Assembly: GCA_964496205.1 (NCBI GenBank)
Contig: CAZBXV010000002.1
Location: forward strand, 1 to 64,000
Origin: CAYLHS01 sp964496205
Lineage (GTDB): Bacteria; Actinomycetota; Acidimicrobiia; Spongiisociales; UBA4744
Direction: 5' to 3'
DNA: 64,000 bases
Of this stretch, positions 1 through 8,054 are shown one piece after another. The translations under genes were made by a program, and so were the position numbers. The notes beneath the pieces are model-generated. The model was not told the DNA's origin. It ran no database searches and worked only from the letters and a program-made list of their open reading frames with translations. Position 1 is the first letter of the stretch. Every line of letters begins with the position of its first letter.

Positions 1-91
1 GGAGGCGGACGGGAATCGAACCCGCCGGGGACCTTTCGACCCCCCACCGGTTTTGAAGACCGGGGAGCCCACCAGGCGCTCGGTCGCCTCC
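1..91 (-). tRNA. selC: tRNA-Sec (UCA anticodon)
   Basis: The minus strand folds as a selenocysteine tRNA. It has a GGAGGCG/CGCCTCC acceptor, an anticodon stem CCGGT/ACCGG around the loop CTTCAAA with anticodon TCA, a long variable arm and a GGTTCGATTCC T-arm. The 91-nt length with the long extra arm matches selC rather than an ordinary tRNA. The 3' end lies on the window edge, so the discriminator base and any CCA are not visible. An eighth acceptor pair is possible only if the next base outside is G. It implies selA, selB and selD elsewhere in the genome. Confidence 0.93.
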
Positions 92-172
92 GTGCGGCAG
101 GTTAGCGGGCCTTCTGCAGCCCGATTCCGGCCTTCCGCCCAAGGGTCCACGGCAAGTGTGGTCGCGTCTTCC

Positions 173-193
173 TGACGACTGACGACTGACGAC
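173..193. repeat. Three tandem copies of TGACGAC in the selC-HTH gap
   Basis: The 145-bp gap between selC and the HTH gene contains three perfect tandem TGACGAC heptamers. The preceding word GTCGCGTCT (161-169) also precedes similar heptamers at 16212-16251. Confidence 0.6.
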
Positions 194-220
194 CTGACCA
201 GCCGATTGCCGATACCCAGG

Positions 221-226
221 TAATCT
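221..226 (+). promoter_or_regulatory. -10-like hexamer TAATCT before the HTH gene
   Basis: TAATCT ends 10 nt before the ATG at 237, the spacing seen before many genes here. It suggests a leaderless or nearly leaderless transcript. No clear -35 is visible. Confidence 0.4.
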
Positions 227-236
227 TGAAGGGTCG

Positions 237-878
237 ATGGATACGTTCGCCACACTCGTTCGACGCGCCCGGGCAGCCACCGGGATGAGCTACCAGAGGA
301 TCTCTGATCTGGTTGGGAGGGCGCCGTCCACGATTCGAGGCTGGGAAAAGGGGAGGAGTGAACCCTCTGATCCCGAGACTGTCATGACGCTCGCAGCGGT
401 CCTCAACATCCCGGAGGACACGCTCCTTGAGAGTGTCGGGATGTCTCGGCCCGAGAACGTTGTCGCTGCGTCGTTCGCCGATCTCGAACAGCTGGGGGAG
501 CCCGCACCTTTCGAAGAAGCTCCTTCGGAACCACGCGAGCCGGTTGTCGCCGCAGCGGAACCTGCCGGCACTGATCTGAATGTTGCCACTCACGAGGAGG
601 AGCCGAGTTCTCCGGTGGCGGTCGGGGGACGACACGAAGTCGAGCGGCGGTCATCTCGGGCCATTCCTATCGATACTCGGAGACCGGTGATTCCTCCCCA
701 GCCTGCCTCGGTTGTCGAGCGGTCGTATCTCGAAGACCAGCACGAGTTGATGACGTATCGGGTGCGTGCCGTGGTGACGGTCGTCATCTGCATCGTGCTG
801 CTCCTCCTCATCGAGTGGGGACTCCACGGGGCCGGTTCGTCACTGAAGAATGCGCTGAGCGGACTCACTACCCCTTGA
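237..878 (+). CDS. XRE-family HTH protein with C-terminal membrane anchor
   Basis: The 213-residue protein begins with a Cro/C1-type helix-turn-helix (about residues 4-62, with the recognition region STIRGWEKGRSEP). An acidic, low-complexity middle follows. One hydrophobic segment (about 180-197) lies close to the C-terminus, so the HTH faces the cytoplasm. This layout resembles a minimal RodZ-like or membrane-tethered regulator, but no RodZ periplasmic domain is present. The HTH and the anchor are seen directly; a role in shape control or membrane-linked transcription is inference. Confidence 0.8.
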   Translation: MDTFATLVRRARAATGMSYQRISDLVGRAPSTIRGWEKGRSEPSDPETVMTLAAVLNIPEDTLLESVGMSRPENVVAASFADLEQLGEPAPFEEAPSEPREPVVAAAEPAGTDLNVATHEEEPSSPVAVGGRHEVERRSSRAIPIDTRRPVIPPQPASVVERSYLEDQHELMTYRVRAVVTVVICIVLLLLIEWGLHGAGSSLKNALSGLTTP

Positions 879-918
879 CGAGAGACCACGCAGAGTGTTA
901 GATGGTCACTAGCGGTGG

Positions 919-1101
919 TTGGCTGGGACCGTGAGAAGGGTTGACCAGGTGGAGACTTGGGAGAACTGGGATCCGGTCATGCAAGAGGACTATGTCCGCG
1001 AGATCGACTTGACCATGGATGATGAGCTTGTCCTGGAGATCCGTCGCCAGGTGTTCGACAAGAGCCACGTGGGCGGCATTACACACCAACCACGGTCTTG
1101 A
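919..1101 (+). CDS. Possible small acidic protein (uncertain)
   Basis: An open frame of 60 codons (TTG at 919, or GTG at 931 giving 56 residues) encodes an acidic peptide with three Trp near its start and no recognisable domain. It has G/C-rich third positions but no strong ribosome site. Its last 23 bases overlap the end of the convergent permease gene. It may be a genuine small gene or chance coding. I do not recognise it. Confidence 0.25.
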   Translation: MAGTVRRVDQVETWENWDPVMQEDYVREIDLTMDDELVLEIRRQVFDKSHVGGITHQPRS

Positions 1102-1804
1102 CGGCGAGCCCGATGCTTGCAAGTGCGGATACGATCAGGATTCCGCGCCGAAGTGCCGGTCCTTCGACTCGACCTGACAGATAGCGACTGAGGAACAGAC
1201 CAAGGGCGACTGCAGGTAACAGCAGGAGTGCAGTGATCAGGTCTTGTCTGTGGATCTGCCTGGCGATCGCGAGGGTCGTCAGATTGATCGTTACGCCGAT
1301 CGTGAAAATCGCCGCGAGACTCGATCGCAACGTGGCGCCGGCCTCTCCGTGATAGAGCAGTGCGAGCGGAGGGCCGCCGATTGCCGAGGTCGTTCCGCTG
1401 ATGCCTGATACGACTCCGGCGACGAACTTGTTGACTCGTGTGAGCTTGATTGACAATCCAGCGGCCAGGGCGATGACCCCTATGAATACCACACCGGCGA
1501 TGAGGCCGTCGAGGGCGCGTCTCGACACGCTCGCGAGGAGTAGTGCGCCGATCACCGCACCAGGGAACCTGCCGGCGACGATCCATCCGGCTCCTTTCAG
1601 GTCCATGCTGCTTCGCTCTCTCAGCGCCATGTAGATGGTCAACGGAGCGACCATGATGAGCTGCGGGATGGGTGTCAGGCCTGGGTAGAGCAGGGTGAGG
1701 ATCGGCACCGACAGGACGGAGAACCCGAATCCGATCGTTCCTTGGAGCGTGGCGGCAGCAACGGTCACCACCAACGCGGCGATGAGAACAGATGTCGGGT
1801 ACAT
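1079..1804 (-). CDS. TauE/SafE-family sulfite/sulfonate permease
   Basis: A 241-residue polytopic membrane protein with about seven or eight hydrophobic segments and the family's two-repeat pattern: GTIGFGFS near the N-terminus and SGTTSAIGGPPLAL in the second half. The start ATG (1804-1802) overlaps the stop of the upstream gene as TGATG, which fixes the start and indicates translational coupling. As the third gene after two transsulfuration enzymes it probably exports sulfite or another sulfur anion made during cysteine turnover. The family is clear; the substrate is inferred from neighbours. Confidence 0.85.
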   Translation of the reverse strand: MYPTSVLIAALVVTVAAATLQGTIGFGFSVLSVPILTLLYPGLTPIPQLIMVAPLTIYMALRERSSMDLKGAGWIVAGRFPGAVIGALLLASVSRRALDGLIAGVVFIGVIALAAGLSIKLTRVNKFVAGVVSGISGTTSAIGGPPLALLYHGEAGATLRSSLAAIFTIGVTINLTTLAIARQIHRQDLITALLLLPAVALGLFLSRYLSGRVEGPALRRGILIVSALASIGLAVKTVVGV

Positions 1805-2940
1805 CAGAACCTGAGCGCCGCGGCAAGGTCGTCGAGGAGGTCGTCGACATGTTCGATTCCCACCGACAGCCGGATCAGGTCCCCAGGAACCTCCAGAGAG
1901 GTGCCGGCGACCGAGAGGTGAGTCATCGAGGCCGGTACCTCGATCAGCGACTCGACACCGCCCAGGCTTTCGGCCAGGGTGAAGATGCGGGTTGCCGAAG
2001 CGATCCTTCGGGCTGCATCCGTTCCGCCCTTTGCTCGAAACGAGACCATCCCCCCGAATCGCGACATCTGTCGTGTGGCGAGATCGTGCTGCGGGTGTGC
2101 CTCCAGTCCGGGATAGAGAACGTCTGCGACCTCGTCTCTGCCGGTGAGGAAGGCTGCGACGGTCTCTGCGTTGTCGCAATGGCGTTCCATTCTGACGGCG
2201 AGTGTCTTGATCCCACGCAGTGTCAGCCAGGCATCGAAGGGACCGGGCACCGGACCGGCCGAATTCTGGAGGAACCTGAGCCGCTCGAGCAGGTCGGAGT
2301 CGCGCGTAATGACTGCACCTCCGACAACGTCCGAATGGCCACCCAGGTATTTGGTCGTGGAATGGATGACGAGGTCGGCGCCGTAGCTGAACGGCCGCTG
2401 GAGATAGGGGGTCGAGAATGTGTTGTCGACTGCAACGAGTGCCCCGACCCTGTGTGCTGTCTCCACGACCGAGGTCAGGTCTACGAGACGGAGCAGTGGG
2501 TTCGTTGGGGTTTCCACCCACACGAGGCGGGTGCGATCGTTGATGGTTTCTTGGACGGCTTCGACGCGGGTCATGTCGACCGCCGACCATTCGACTCCCT
2601 GTTCGGCGAGGACCTTCGCGAAGAAGCGGAAGGTCCCTCCGTACGCGTCGTCGGAGAGAATGAGATGGTCGCCGGGCTTCATCAGGTAGCCGACGAGGGC
2701 GACCGCCGCCATGCCCGACGCCGTTGCGACGGCCCCACCGTCGCGGGCACCCTCCAAGGTCGCGAGTGCCGTCTCGAGTGCACGACGGGTTGGGTTGTCT
2801 GTGCGCGAGTACTCGTAACCGGAGTGGACGCCAGGCGCGACCTGCGCGTACGTCGATGTGGCATGAATCGGTGTCGTCACTGCGCCGGTCGTCGGATCCG
2901 GCTCTTGACCGGCGTGGATCGCATCGGTTTCGAACCGCAT
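1804..2940 (-). CDS. metB: Cystathionine gamma-synthase / gamma-lyase (PLP enzyme)
   Basis: A 378-residue Cys/Met-metabolism PLP enzyme. The cofactor lysine is K197 in STTKYLGGHSD. SRTDNPTRR (about 45-53) and ATASGMAA (about 72-79) are the usual phosphate and substrate sites. The start at 2940 is chosen because its ATG overlaps the upstream stop as TGATG; the frame stays open 11 codons further. Its partner upstream makes cystathionine from homocysteine, so cleavage to cysteine (gamma-lyase direction) is the more likely role here. Sequence alone does not separate lyase from synthase. Confidence 0.88.
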   Translation of the reverse strand: MRFETDAIHAGQEPDPTTGAVTTPIHATSTYAQVAPGVHSGYEYSRTDNPTRRALETALATLEGARDGGAVATASGMAAVALVGYLMKPGDHLILSDDAYGGTFRFFAKVLAEQGVEWSAVDMTRVEAVQETINDRTRLVWVETPTNPLLRLVDLTSVVETAHRVGALVAVDNTFSTPYLQRPFSYGADLVIHSTTKYLGGHSDVVGGAVITRDSDLLERLRFLQNSAGPVPGPFDAWLTLRGIKTLAVRMERHCDNAETVAAFLTGRDEVADVLYPGLEAHPQHDLATRQMSRFGGMVSFRAKGGTDAARRIASATRIFTLAESLGGVESLIEVPASMTHLSVAGTSLEVPGDLIRLSVGIEHVDDLLDDLAAALRF

Positions 2941-3893
2941 CAGGTCACCTCGAATCCGTTGGCGATCATCCACTCGTCGTTGAAGACTTTCGACAAGTAC
3001 CCACGGCCTGAGTCCGGAAGCAAAACAACGGTGAGCCGATTCGGTTCCCGCCGAGCGAAGTCGACCGCTGCGTGGACCGCCATGCCCGCGGAACCCCCTA
3101 CCAGCAAGCCTTCCTCTCGAGCGAGGCGTCTGGTCATCGCAAACGACTCCGCATCCGAGACCATCACATACTCGTCGACTACGGATGGATCGAGGGTCTC
3201 GGGCCAGAAATCTTCTCCGACCCCTTCCACGAGGTATTGGTGGATCTCATCGTCGGTGAGTGCCGTGTAGATGGATCCTTCGATGTCGGCGCCGATGATC
3301 ATCACGTCGGGGTTCATTTCCTTGAGGTAGCGCCCCGCGCCGGTGACGGTTCCTCCGGTGCCCACGCCGATCACAGCGGCTCCGACTTCCCCGTCGGTCT
3401 GGTCCCAGATCTCGGGCCCGGTTGTCACGTAGTGGGCGTCAGGGTTGGCCGGGTTCTCATACTGGTTAGGGCTGTATGCGCCAGGTGTCTCCTCGACGAT
3501 CCGGCGTGCAACCCCGTAGTAGGAGTCCGGGTGCTCCGGGAGCAGCTCGGTGGGGGCAACGATGACCGTCGCGCCGTAGGCTCGAAGCAGGTCCTGTTTC
3601 TCTTTGGACACCTTGTCCGGCACGGCAAAAACCACTTTGTAACCACGGACGGCCGCGACGATCGCGAGTCCTACTCCCGTGTTTCCGCTGGTCGGCTCCA
3701 CGATCGTTCCGCCCGGCTCGATGAGTCCGAGTTGTTCGGCCCGGTCGATCATCGTGATGGCGATTCGCTCCTTGACGGAGCCTCCCGGGTTGAGGTGCTC
3801 GACTTTCGCGACGAGGTTGCCTGGAGGGTGGATGCGGGAGAGACGAACGAGGGGGGTGTTGCCGATCGTCTCGAGGGCGCTTTCGTAGATCAC
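2940..3893 (-). CDS. cbs: Cystathionine beta-synthase / cysteine synthase-like PLP enzyme
   Basis: A 317-residue fold-type II PLP enzyme. K41 in GGSVKERIA binds PLP, and SGNTG (69-73) and GVGTGGT bind its phosphate. The C-terminal GRGYLSKVFNDEWM block is typical of cystathionine beta-synthases rather than CysK. The C-terminal regulatory CBS pair is absent, as in short bacterial forms. The start is GTG at 3893. It heads a three-gene coupled operon with metB and a TauE/SafE permease, which gives the homocysteine to cystathionine to cysteine route. CysM-like activity with O-acetylserine cannot be excluded. Confidence 0.88.
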   Translation of the reverse strand: MIYESALETIGNTPLVRLSRIHPPGNLVAKVEHLNPGGSVKERIAITMIDRAEQLGLIEPGGTIVEPTSGNTGVGLAIVAAVRGYKVVFAVPDKVSKEKQDLLRAYGATVIVAPTELLPEHPDSYYGVARRIVEETPGAYSPNQYENPANPDAHYVTTGPEIWDQTDGEVGAAVIGVGTGGTVTGAGRYLKEMNPDVMIIGADIEGSIYTALTDDEIHQYLVEGVGEDFWPETLDPSVVDEYVMVSDAESFAMTRRLAREEGLLVGGSAGMAVHAAVDFARREPNRLTVVLLPDSGRGYLSKVFNDEWMIANGFEVT

Positions 3894-3922
3894 CCGGTGA
3901 GTGTATCCGGGGGTGAACCCTC

Positions 3923-3928
3923 TAAGCT
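3923..3928 (+). promoter_or_regulatory. -10-like hexamer TAAGCT before ctaA
   Basis: TAAGCT ends 7 nt before the ctaA ATG at 3936, and no Shine-Dalgarno sequence lies between. This spacing fits leaderless transcription. Confidence 0.45.
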
Positions 3929-3935
3929 CGTCGTC

Positions 3936-4829
3936 ATGTCGCGCCTGGTGAAACTCGCATGGACGACCGTCGTGTTCAACATGGCGGTCATCGCGTTCGG
4001 GTCGGTTGTTCGGGCAACCAAGTCAGGGGCCGGATGTGGCGCTCACTGGCCTTTCTGCAATGGCCAGGTGGTTCCGGCCGAGATACATGGTGCGAGGCTC
4101 ATCGAGTTCACCCATCGGATCACGAGTGGCATCGCGCTCGTCCTCGTTGCCGTGCTCATCTGGAGGGTGTTTCGCACGTTCCCAAAGGGACACCGGCTGC
4201 GGGTGGTCGCGACGCTGTCAGGGATCTTTGTGCTGACCGAAGCGCTCCTCGGAGCGATGCTCGTCCTCTTCGAGTGGGTTGCCGAAGACACGTCGATTGC
4301 CAGAGCGATTGCCGTGCCGATCCACCTGATCTCGACGCTGGCCCTGCTCGCCTCGTTGACGTTGACCGCCCATTGGGCGGCAAGCGACGAACCCATCCGC
4401 TGGGTTCGTCGGAAGGGGTGGCTGCTCGTCGTCGGGGCGGTCGGCATCGCGCTGACAGCGGCGTCCGGCGGAGTCACCGCACTCGCCGACACCCTGTTTC
4501 CTTCGGAGTCGATCTCGGAGACACTGTCGAAGCTACAGTCGGCCCAGCACTTCTTGACCCAGCTTCGTGTCGCCCACCCCCTGATAGCGATCGCTGTGGG
4601 CCTCTCGGTGTACTGGATCGTGCGGGCAATCGACTCCAGACGCACGTCCGGTCGCGTGGTCATCGGGCTGGTCGCTGTTCAGTTCGTTGCTGGTATGTCC
4701 AACATCCTGCTGCACACGCCGCTTTGGCTCCAGATCTTCCATCTGGTGCTCGCCGATGTGCTTTGGATCGCGTTCGTGGTGTTCAGCGCCGACGTGCTCT
4801 CCGACGCCCCTACGCCAGACGCCTCCTGA
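3936..4829 (+). CDS. ctaA: Heme A synthase (CtaA/COX15 family)
   Basis: A 297-residue membrane protein with eight predicted helices in two four-helix halves. The conserved histidines are visible in EFTHRITSG, PIHLIS, VAHPL and IFHLVLADVLW. GCGAHWPFCNGQ holds the cysteine pair near the first loop. It oxidises heme O to heme A for an aa3-type cytochrome oxidase, which implies aerobic respiration. The ATG at 3936 is chosen because the TAAGCT hexamer lies just before it and the topology starts there. Its last 20 bases overlap the convergent DUF255 gene. Confidence 0.93.
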   Translation: MSRLVKLAWTTVVFNMAVIAFGSVVRATKSGAGCGAHWPFCNGQVVPAEIHGARLIEFTHRITSGIALVLVAVLIWRVFRTFPKGHRLRVVATLSGIFVLTEALLGAMLVLFEWVAEDTSIARAIAVPIHLISTLALLASLTLTAHWAASDEPIRWVRRKGWLLVVGAVGIALTAASGGVTALADTLFPSESISETLSKLQSAQHFLTQLRVAHPLIAIAVGLSVYWIVRAIDSRRTSGRVVIGLVAVQFVAGMSNILLHTPLWLQIFHLVLADVLWIAFVVFSADVLSDAPTPDAS

Positions 4830-6804
4830 GTTCATCTGGGGTCGATACGGGAAGATCACACACGAAGCCCTCACAGACGAACGCCCGTGGCGTATCAGAC
4901 CAGCGGCCCTCGAGAAGTGGAATGGTCCCCGATTGCGAACCGTCCTCGTCGACGGCGAGGACAACGCCGGGCCGGAACTGCTCCCACACGACCTCAGCAA
5001 GGTCGCTGCTGCGCGGTCCGGTGACCGCAACTTCCTTTGTGCCTGCCTGAAGTGTGGTGAGAACCCCAAGGAGGTGACCTGCGGCCATTGGCGACCGTCG
5101 CGCTACAGCGATGCCCGACCGCAGGGTCGACTCTGCCAGGGATCTCAGATCGTCCCGGCCCGTGAGCAACGATGCGATCAGCAGCACCTCGGCGGCCATG
5201 GACGTTGCCGACGGGGTCGGGGAGTCGACTTGATCCTTCATGCGGGCGAGGGGAGCCTCCTCGTCGGACCCGGTGGTGAAGATTCCGCCTTCCGGGTCGG
5301 CAAACAGGCGCACCATCTCGTCGGTGAGCCGGATCGCTTCTCGATACCAACGGACGTCGGTTCCTGCCTGGTAGAGGGAGAAGAGCCCGAGAGCGAGCGA
5401 TGCGTAGTCGTCTGCGAAGCCGGGAACCGAGGTCCTGCCTTCACGCCAGCTCCGCATGAGTCTTCCCGACGAGACCATCGTGTCCAACACGAAGGATGCC
5501 GCATCCGTCGCAGCGTCGATGAGGCGGTGATCCCGTGTCACCGCCCCTGCCTCGGCCAGCGTCCGGATCGTGAGGCCATTCCACGCCGTGATCACTTTGT
5601 CATCCATGCCGGGGCGTACCCGTGTCGATCGCTGCGTGCGCAACCGCACCCGTATCTCATGGAGCATCGATCGTGCTGTGACTCCGTCGATTCCGAGACG
5701 GCTGCCGGCATCGGGATCGACGATCCGGAGATGGTTTCGCCCCTCGAAGTTCCCACCTGAGGTGACACCGAATACGGAGACGGCGAGCGGAGCGAGATCG
5801 GGACCGACGGCGGACTCGAACTCGTCCCTGTCCCACAGATAGAACGTGCCTTCCTCACCTTCCGAATCGGCATCCTCCGCCGACGCGAAGGCTCCACCGG
5901 GAAGGCGCAGATCGCTGAGCATGTAGCCGATGGTGTCAAGCGCCACTCCTGTGAAGACGGGCTCACCGAGCGTTTGCGCCGCACGCAGGTAGACGCGAGC
6001 AAGCTGGGCGTTGGTGTAGAGCATCTTCTCGAAGTGAGGAATCATCCATGAGGCATCAACCGAGTAGCGGGCGAAGCCTCCACCCACGTGGTCACGGATA
6101 CCCCCTGCGGCCATGGCGTTCAGCGTTGTACGGAGAAGGGATTCGGCGTCGGCGTCTCCGCTACGAAGAAGGAACTCGAGCACCGGTTCCTGTGGAAACT
6201 TCGGCGCGGTGCCGAAACCGCCGTTCACGCGGTCGGCCTGGTCGATGATGAGGCGGAGCCCGTGGTCGACGAACGAACCATCCGGCAGAACCGACTCGAC
6301 GGGAAGGTGGACTTCGAGGCTTTGCGAGATAGCAGATGCGGTGGAGACCAGTTCGTCTCTGCGGATTGTCCACGCTTCGGCGACGGCGACGAGCACTCGC
6401 TGAAACGACGGCATGCCCGGGTGGTCTACGGCTGGGAAGTAGGTGCCGGCGAAAAACGGCTTGCGATCCGGTGTGAGGAACACGGTCATCGGCCATCCGC
6501 CGCGTCCGGTCGTGGACTGGAGTGCTTCCATATAGGTCGCGTCGACGTCAGGTCGCTCCTCTCTGTCCACCTTGATGTTGACGAACAACTCGTTCATCAG
6601 CGCGGCCGTGGCGGGATCTTCGAAGGACTCGTGTGCCATCACGTGGCACCAATGGCAGGATGAATAGCCGACCGACAGGAGAACCGGCATGTCGCGTTCC
6701 GCAGCGACGTGAAACGCTTCGTCACTCCACGGGTACCAGTCGACCGGATTGTCGGCGTGTTGCAGGAGATAGGGGCTGGTTGTGTCGGCGAGACGGTTGG
6801 GCAT
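4810..6804 (-). CDS. DUF255 thioredoxin-fold / YyaL-type protein
   Basis: A 664-residue cytoplasmic protein of the Spermatogenesis-associated protein 20/YyaL family. The N-terminal thioredoxin-like domain has the CxxC of SSCHWCHVM (about residues 48-54) and GGWPMTVFLTP. A long alpha/alpha-barrel region follows, with GFGTAPKFP and HFEKMLYTNAQL and resembling GlcNAc 2-epimerases. The start at 6804 gives the usual MPNRLA...SPYLLQHA beginning; an ATG-like codon five residues earlier is possible. The biochemical role of the family is poorly defined (redox or sugar-related). Length is typical and the gene looks intact. Confidence 0.9.
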   Translation of the reverse strand: MPNRLADTTSPYLLQHADNPVDWYPWSDEAFHVAAERDMPVLLSVGYSSCHWCHVMAHESFEDPATAALMNELFVNIKVDREERPDVDATYMEALQSTTGRGGWPMTVFLTPDRKPFFAGTYFPAVDHPGMPSFQRVLVAVAEAWTIRRDELVSTASAISQSLEVHLPVESVLPDGSFVDHGLRLIIDQADRVNGGFGTAPKFPQEPVLEFLLRSGDADAESLLRTTLNAMAAGGIRDHVGGGFARYSVDASWMIPHFEKMLYTNAQLARVYLRAAQTLGEPVFTGVALDTIGYMLSDLRLPGGAFASAEDADSEGEEGTFYLWDRDEFESAVGPDLAPLAVSVFGVTSGGNFEGRNHLRIVDPDAGSRLGIDGVTARSMLHEIRVRLRTQRSTRVRPGMDDKVITAWNGLTIRTLAEAGAVTRDHRLIDAATDAASFVLDTMVSSGRLMRSWREGRTSVPGFADDYASLALGLFSLYQAGTDVRWYREAIRLTDEMVRLFADPEGGIFTTGSDEEAPLARMKDQVDSPTPSATSMAAEVLLIASLLTGRDDLRSLAESTLRSGIAVARRSPMAAGHLLGVLTTLQAGTKEVAVTGPRSSDLAEVVWEQFRPGVVLAVDEDGSQSGTIPLLEGRWSDTPRAFVCEGFVCDLPVSTPDELRRRLA

Positions 6805-6856
6805 CCTTCGACGGTACAACCGTCGACGCGATAGGTGTGGCTGGTTGCTGGTCGCT

Positions 6857-6871
6857 GCGGGCGAAGCCCGC
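6857..6871 (-). terminator. GC-rich hairpin after the TGS GTPase gene
   Basis: GCGGGC-GAA-GCCCGC is a perfect six-pair stem five bases beyond the GTPase stop. Read on the minus strand the RNA loop is UUC in a CUUCG context. There is no U-tract, so this would be a weak or U-less terminator. Confidence 0.45.
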
Positions 6872-6876
6872 CGCGA

Positions 6877-7878
6877 TCAACCGTGCAGCTCCACGACGTC
6901 ACCGTCGGCGAGTTCATGGTCTCGACCGACATGCTGGCCGTCGAATGTGTCCGATCCCCAGACGCGGGCGAACTTCAGGGTTCTGGCGAGATCCTTGTGA
7001 ACCATTGTGGCGACCTCGTCGACGGTGCCGCCACGGCGGATCGTGTAGGGGCGGGTCATGTCGGCAGGTTTGCCAGGCACCTTCGTGTAGACACGAACGA
7101 TGCCGAGATGCTCGAAGAGCCACGGTCCGACCGCTTCGAGTCCTGTCCCCTCGGTGGAAGAGACGGTCAACGAGGGATAGTCGAGCCCGAGGAGCTCTTC
7201 GAGGACCTCCACCGACTCCATGCACCGCGGCGCACGGTCAAGATTCGTGGCCACCAGAACGGTTGGGAGCCTGATGGAGAATGGGTCGTCGTCCATCTCG
7301 TCGCCGCCCCATGATCCGGTCAACGTGACCCGCCGTCCCGAGAGCGACTCATGGAGGGACTCGATCCGCTCGAGGCACCCTGGGGTCGAGACGTTGACAA
7401 CCAGAAGGCAGGCATCTGCCGGTTGGAGTGCGTTGGCGAGCCAAGGGACCGGATGATCAGCCGCCACCGGCGGGAGGTCGATGAGCTGGATCGCAATGTC
7501 CTGGTACGGAAGCATTCCCGGATGTGGATACTGGGTCGTGTAGGGGTAGGGGCCTGATTGGCTGTGCGACCCGGTCAGCGTGGCGTGCAACAGCGACTTG
7601 CCGGAGTTGGGTGGTCCCACGAGCGCGACCTGCGCAGCGCCTTCGGGACGGATGACGGTGGGCGGCCCACCGCGGGCACCGCCCTTCCTCGGTCCGGCCA
7701 GTTCGTCGACGAGTTCCTTGATGCGGGTCTTGATGTCCGCGCGCAGGTGTTCGGTCCCTTTGTGTTTTGGAACCGTGCGGTACATCTCACGCAGTGCATC
7801 GAGCCGGTCCTGTGGATCACGGCTCCGGCGGTATGCCGATTCGGCCGCCTTGTAATCCGGGGTGAGGTTGGCCGGCAT
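6877..7878 (-). CDS. TGS-domain GTPase (DRG/Obg-like)
   Basis: A 333-residue protein. An N-terminal helical region is followed by a GTPase domain with Walker A GPPNSGKS (about residue 90) and switch motif DLPP. The last about 80 residues form a TGS domain (YTKVPGKPADMTRPY ... GDVVELHG). This order matches DRG/Obg-related GTPases. In place of a canonical NKxD the fourth motif seems to be ATNLD, a slight departure. The likely role is ribosome- or RNA-associated. GGAGG precedes the ATG, and GATAAT lies just upstream on the same strand. Confidence 0.85.
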   Translation of the reverse strand: MPANLTPDYKAAESAYRRSRDPQDRLDALREMYRTVPKHKGTEHLRADIKTRIKELVDELAGPRKGGARGGPPTVIRPEGAAQVALVGPPNSGKSLLHATLTGSHSQSGPYPYTTQYPHPGMLPYQDIAIQLIDLPPVAADHPVPWLANALQPADACLLVVNVSTPGCLERIESLHESLSGRRVTLTGSWGGDEMDDDPFSIRLPTVLVATNLDRAPRCMESVEVLEELLGLDYPSLTVSSTEGTGLEAVGPWLFEHLGIVRVYTKVPGKPADMTRPYTIRRGGTVDEVATMVHKDLARTLKFARVWGSDTFDGQHVGRDHELADGDVVELHG

Positions 7879-7941
7879 GCCTCCATTATCGTCTGCGGCG
7901 AGCTGGGAACACCGCGGACCGGGCCGGTGTTGTACGTGGTG

Positions 7942-8023
7942 GAACCCAAAAAAGGGGGGTTCACATGGCGTGAGATCTGTGTCATAGTTGCACGGCGTGC
8001 GACACGGACCCCCCTATCCGTGT
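7942..8023 (+). promoter_or_regulatory. Structured leader of the sigma factor gene
   Basis: Two hairpins lie in the 176-bp gap before the sigma factor gene. GAACCC (7942-7947) pairs with GGGTTC (7957-7962) across an A6G3 loop. ACACGGA (8002-8008) pairs with TCCGTGT (8017-8023). The second sits 31 nt before the ATG. I cannot place the promoter. The hairpins may control transcript start, stability or translation. Confidence 0.35.
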
Positions 8024-8054
8024 TAACCCCTGAACTACGGAGGACATACCCCCT

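Noticed and set aside
173..193. CRISPR-like or tandem repeat array
   Set aside because: Three 7-mers only, with no spacers and no cas genes. I list them as intergenic repeat words.
1792..3270. Long plus-strand frame (492 codons) opposite the metB/cbs operon
   Set aside because: It is antisense to two strong PLP-enzyme genes and shows the Arg/Cys/His-rich composition of a shadow frame.
3894..3935. Riboswitch (SAM or other) before the transsulfuration operon
   Set aside because: Only 42 bp separate the operon start from ctaA, too short for a riboswitch, and no conserved fold is visible.
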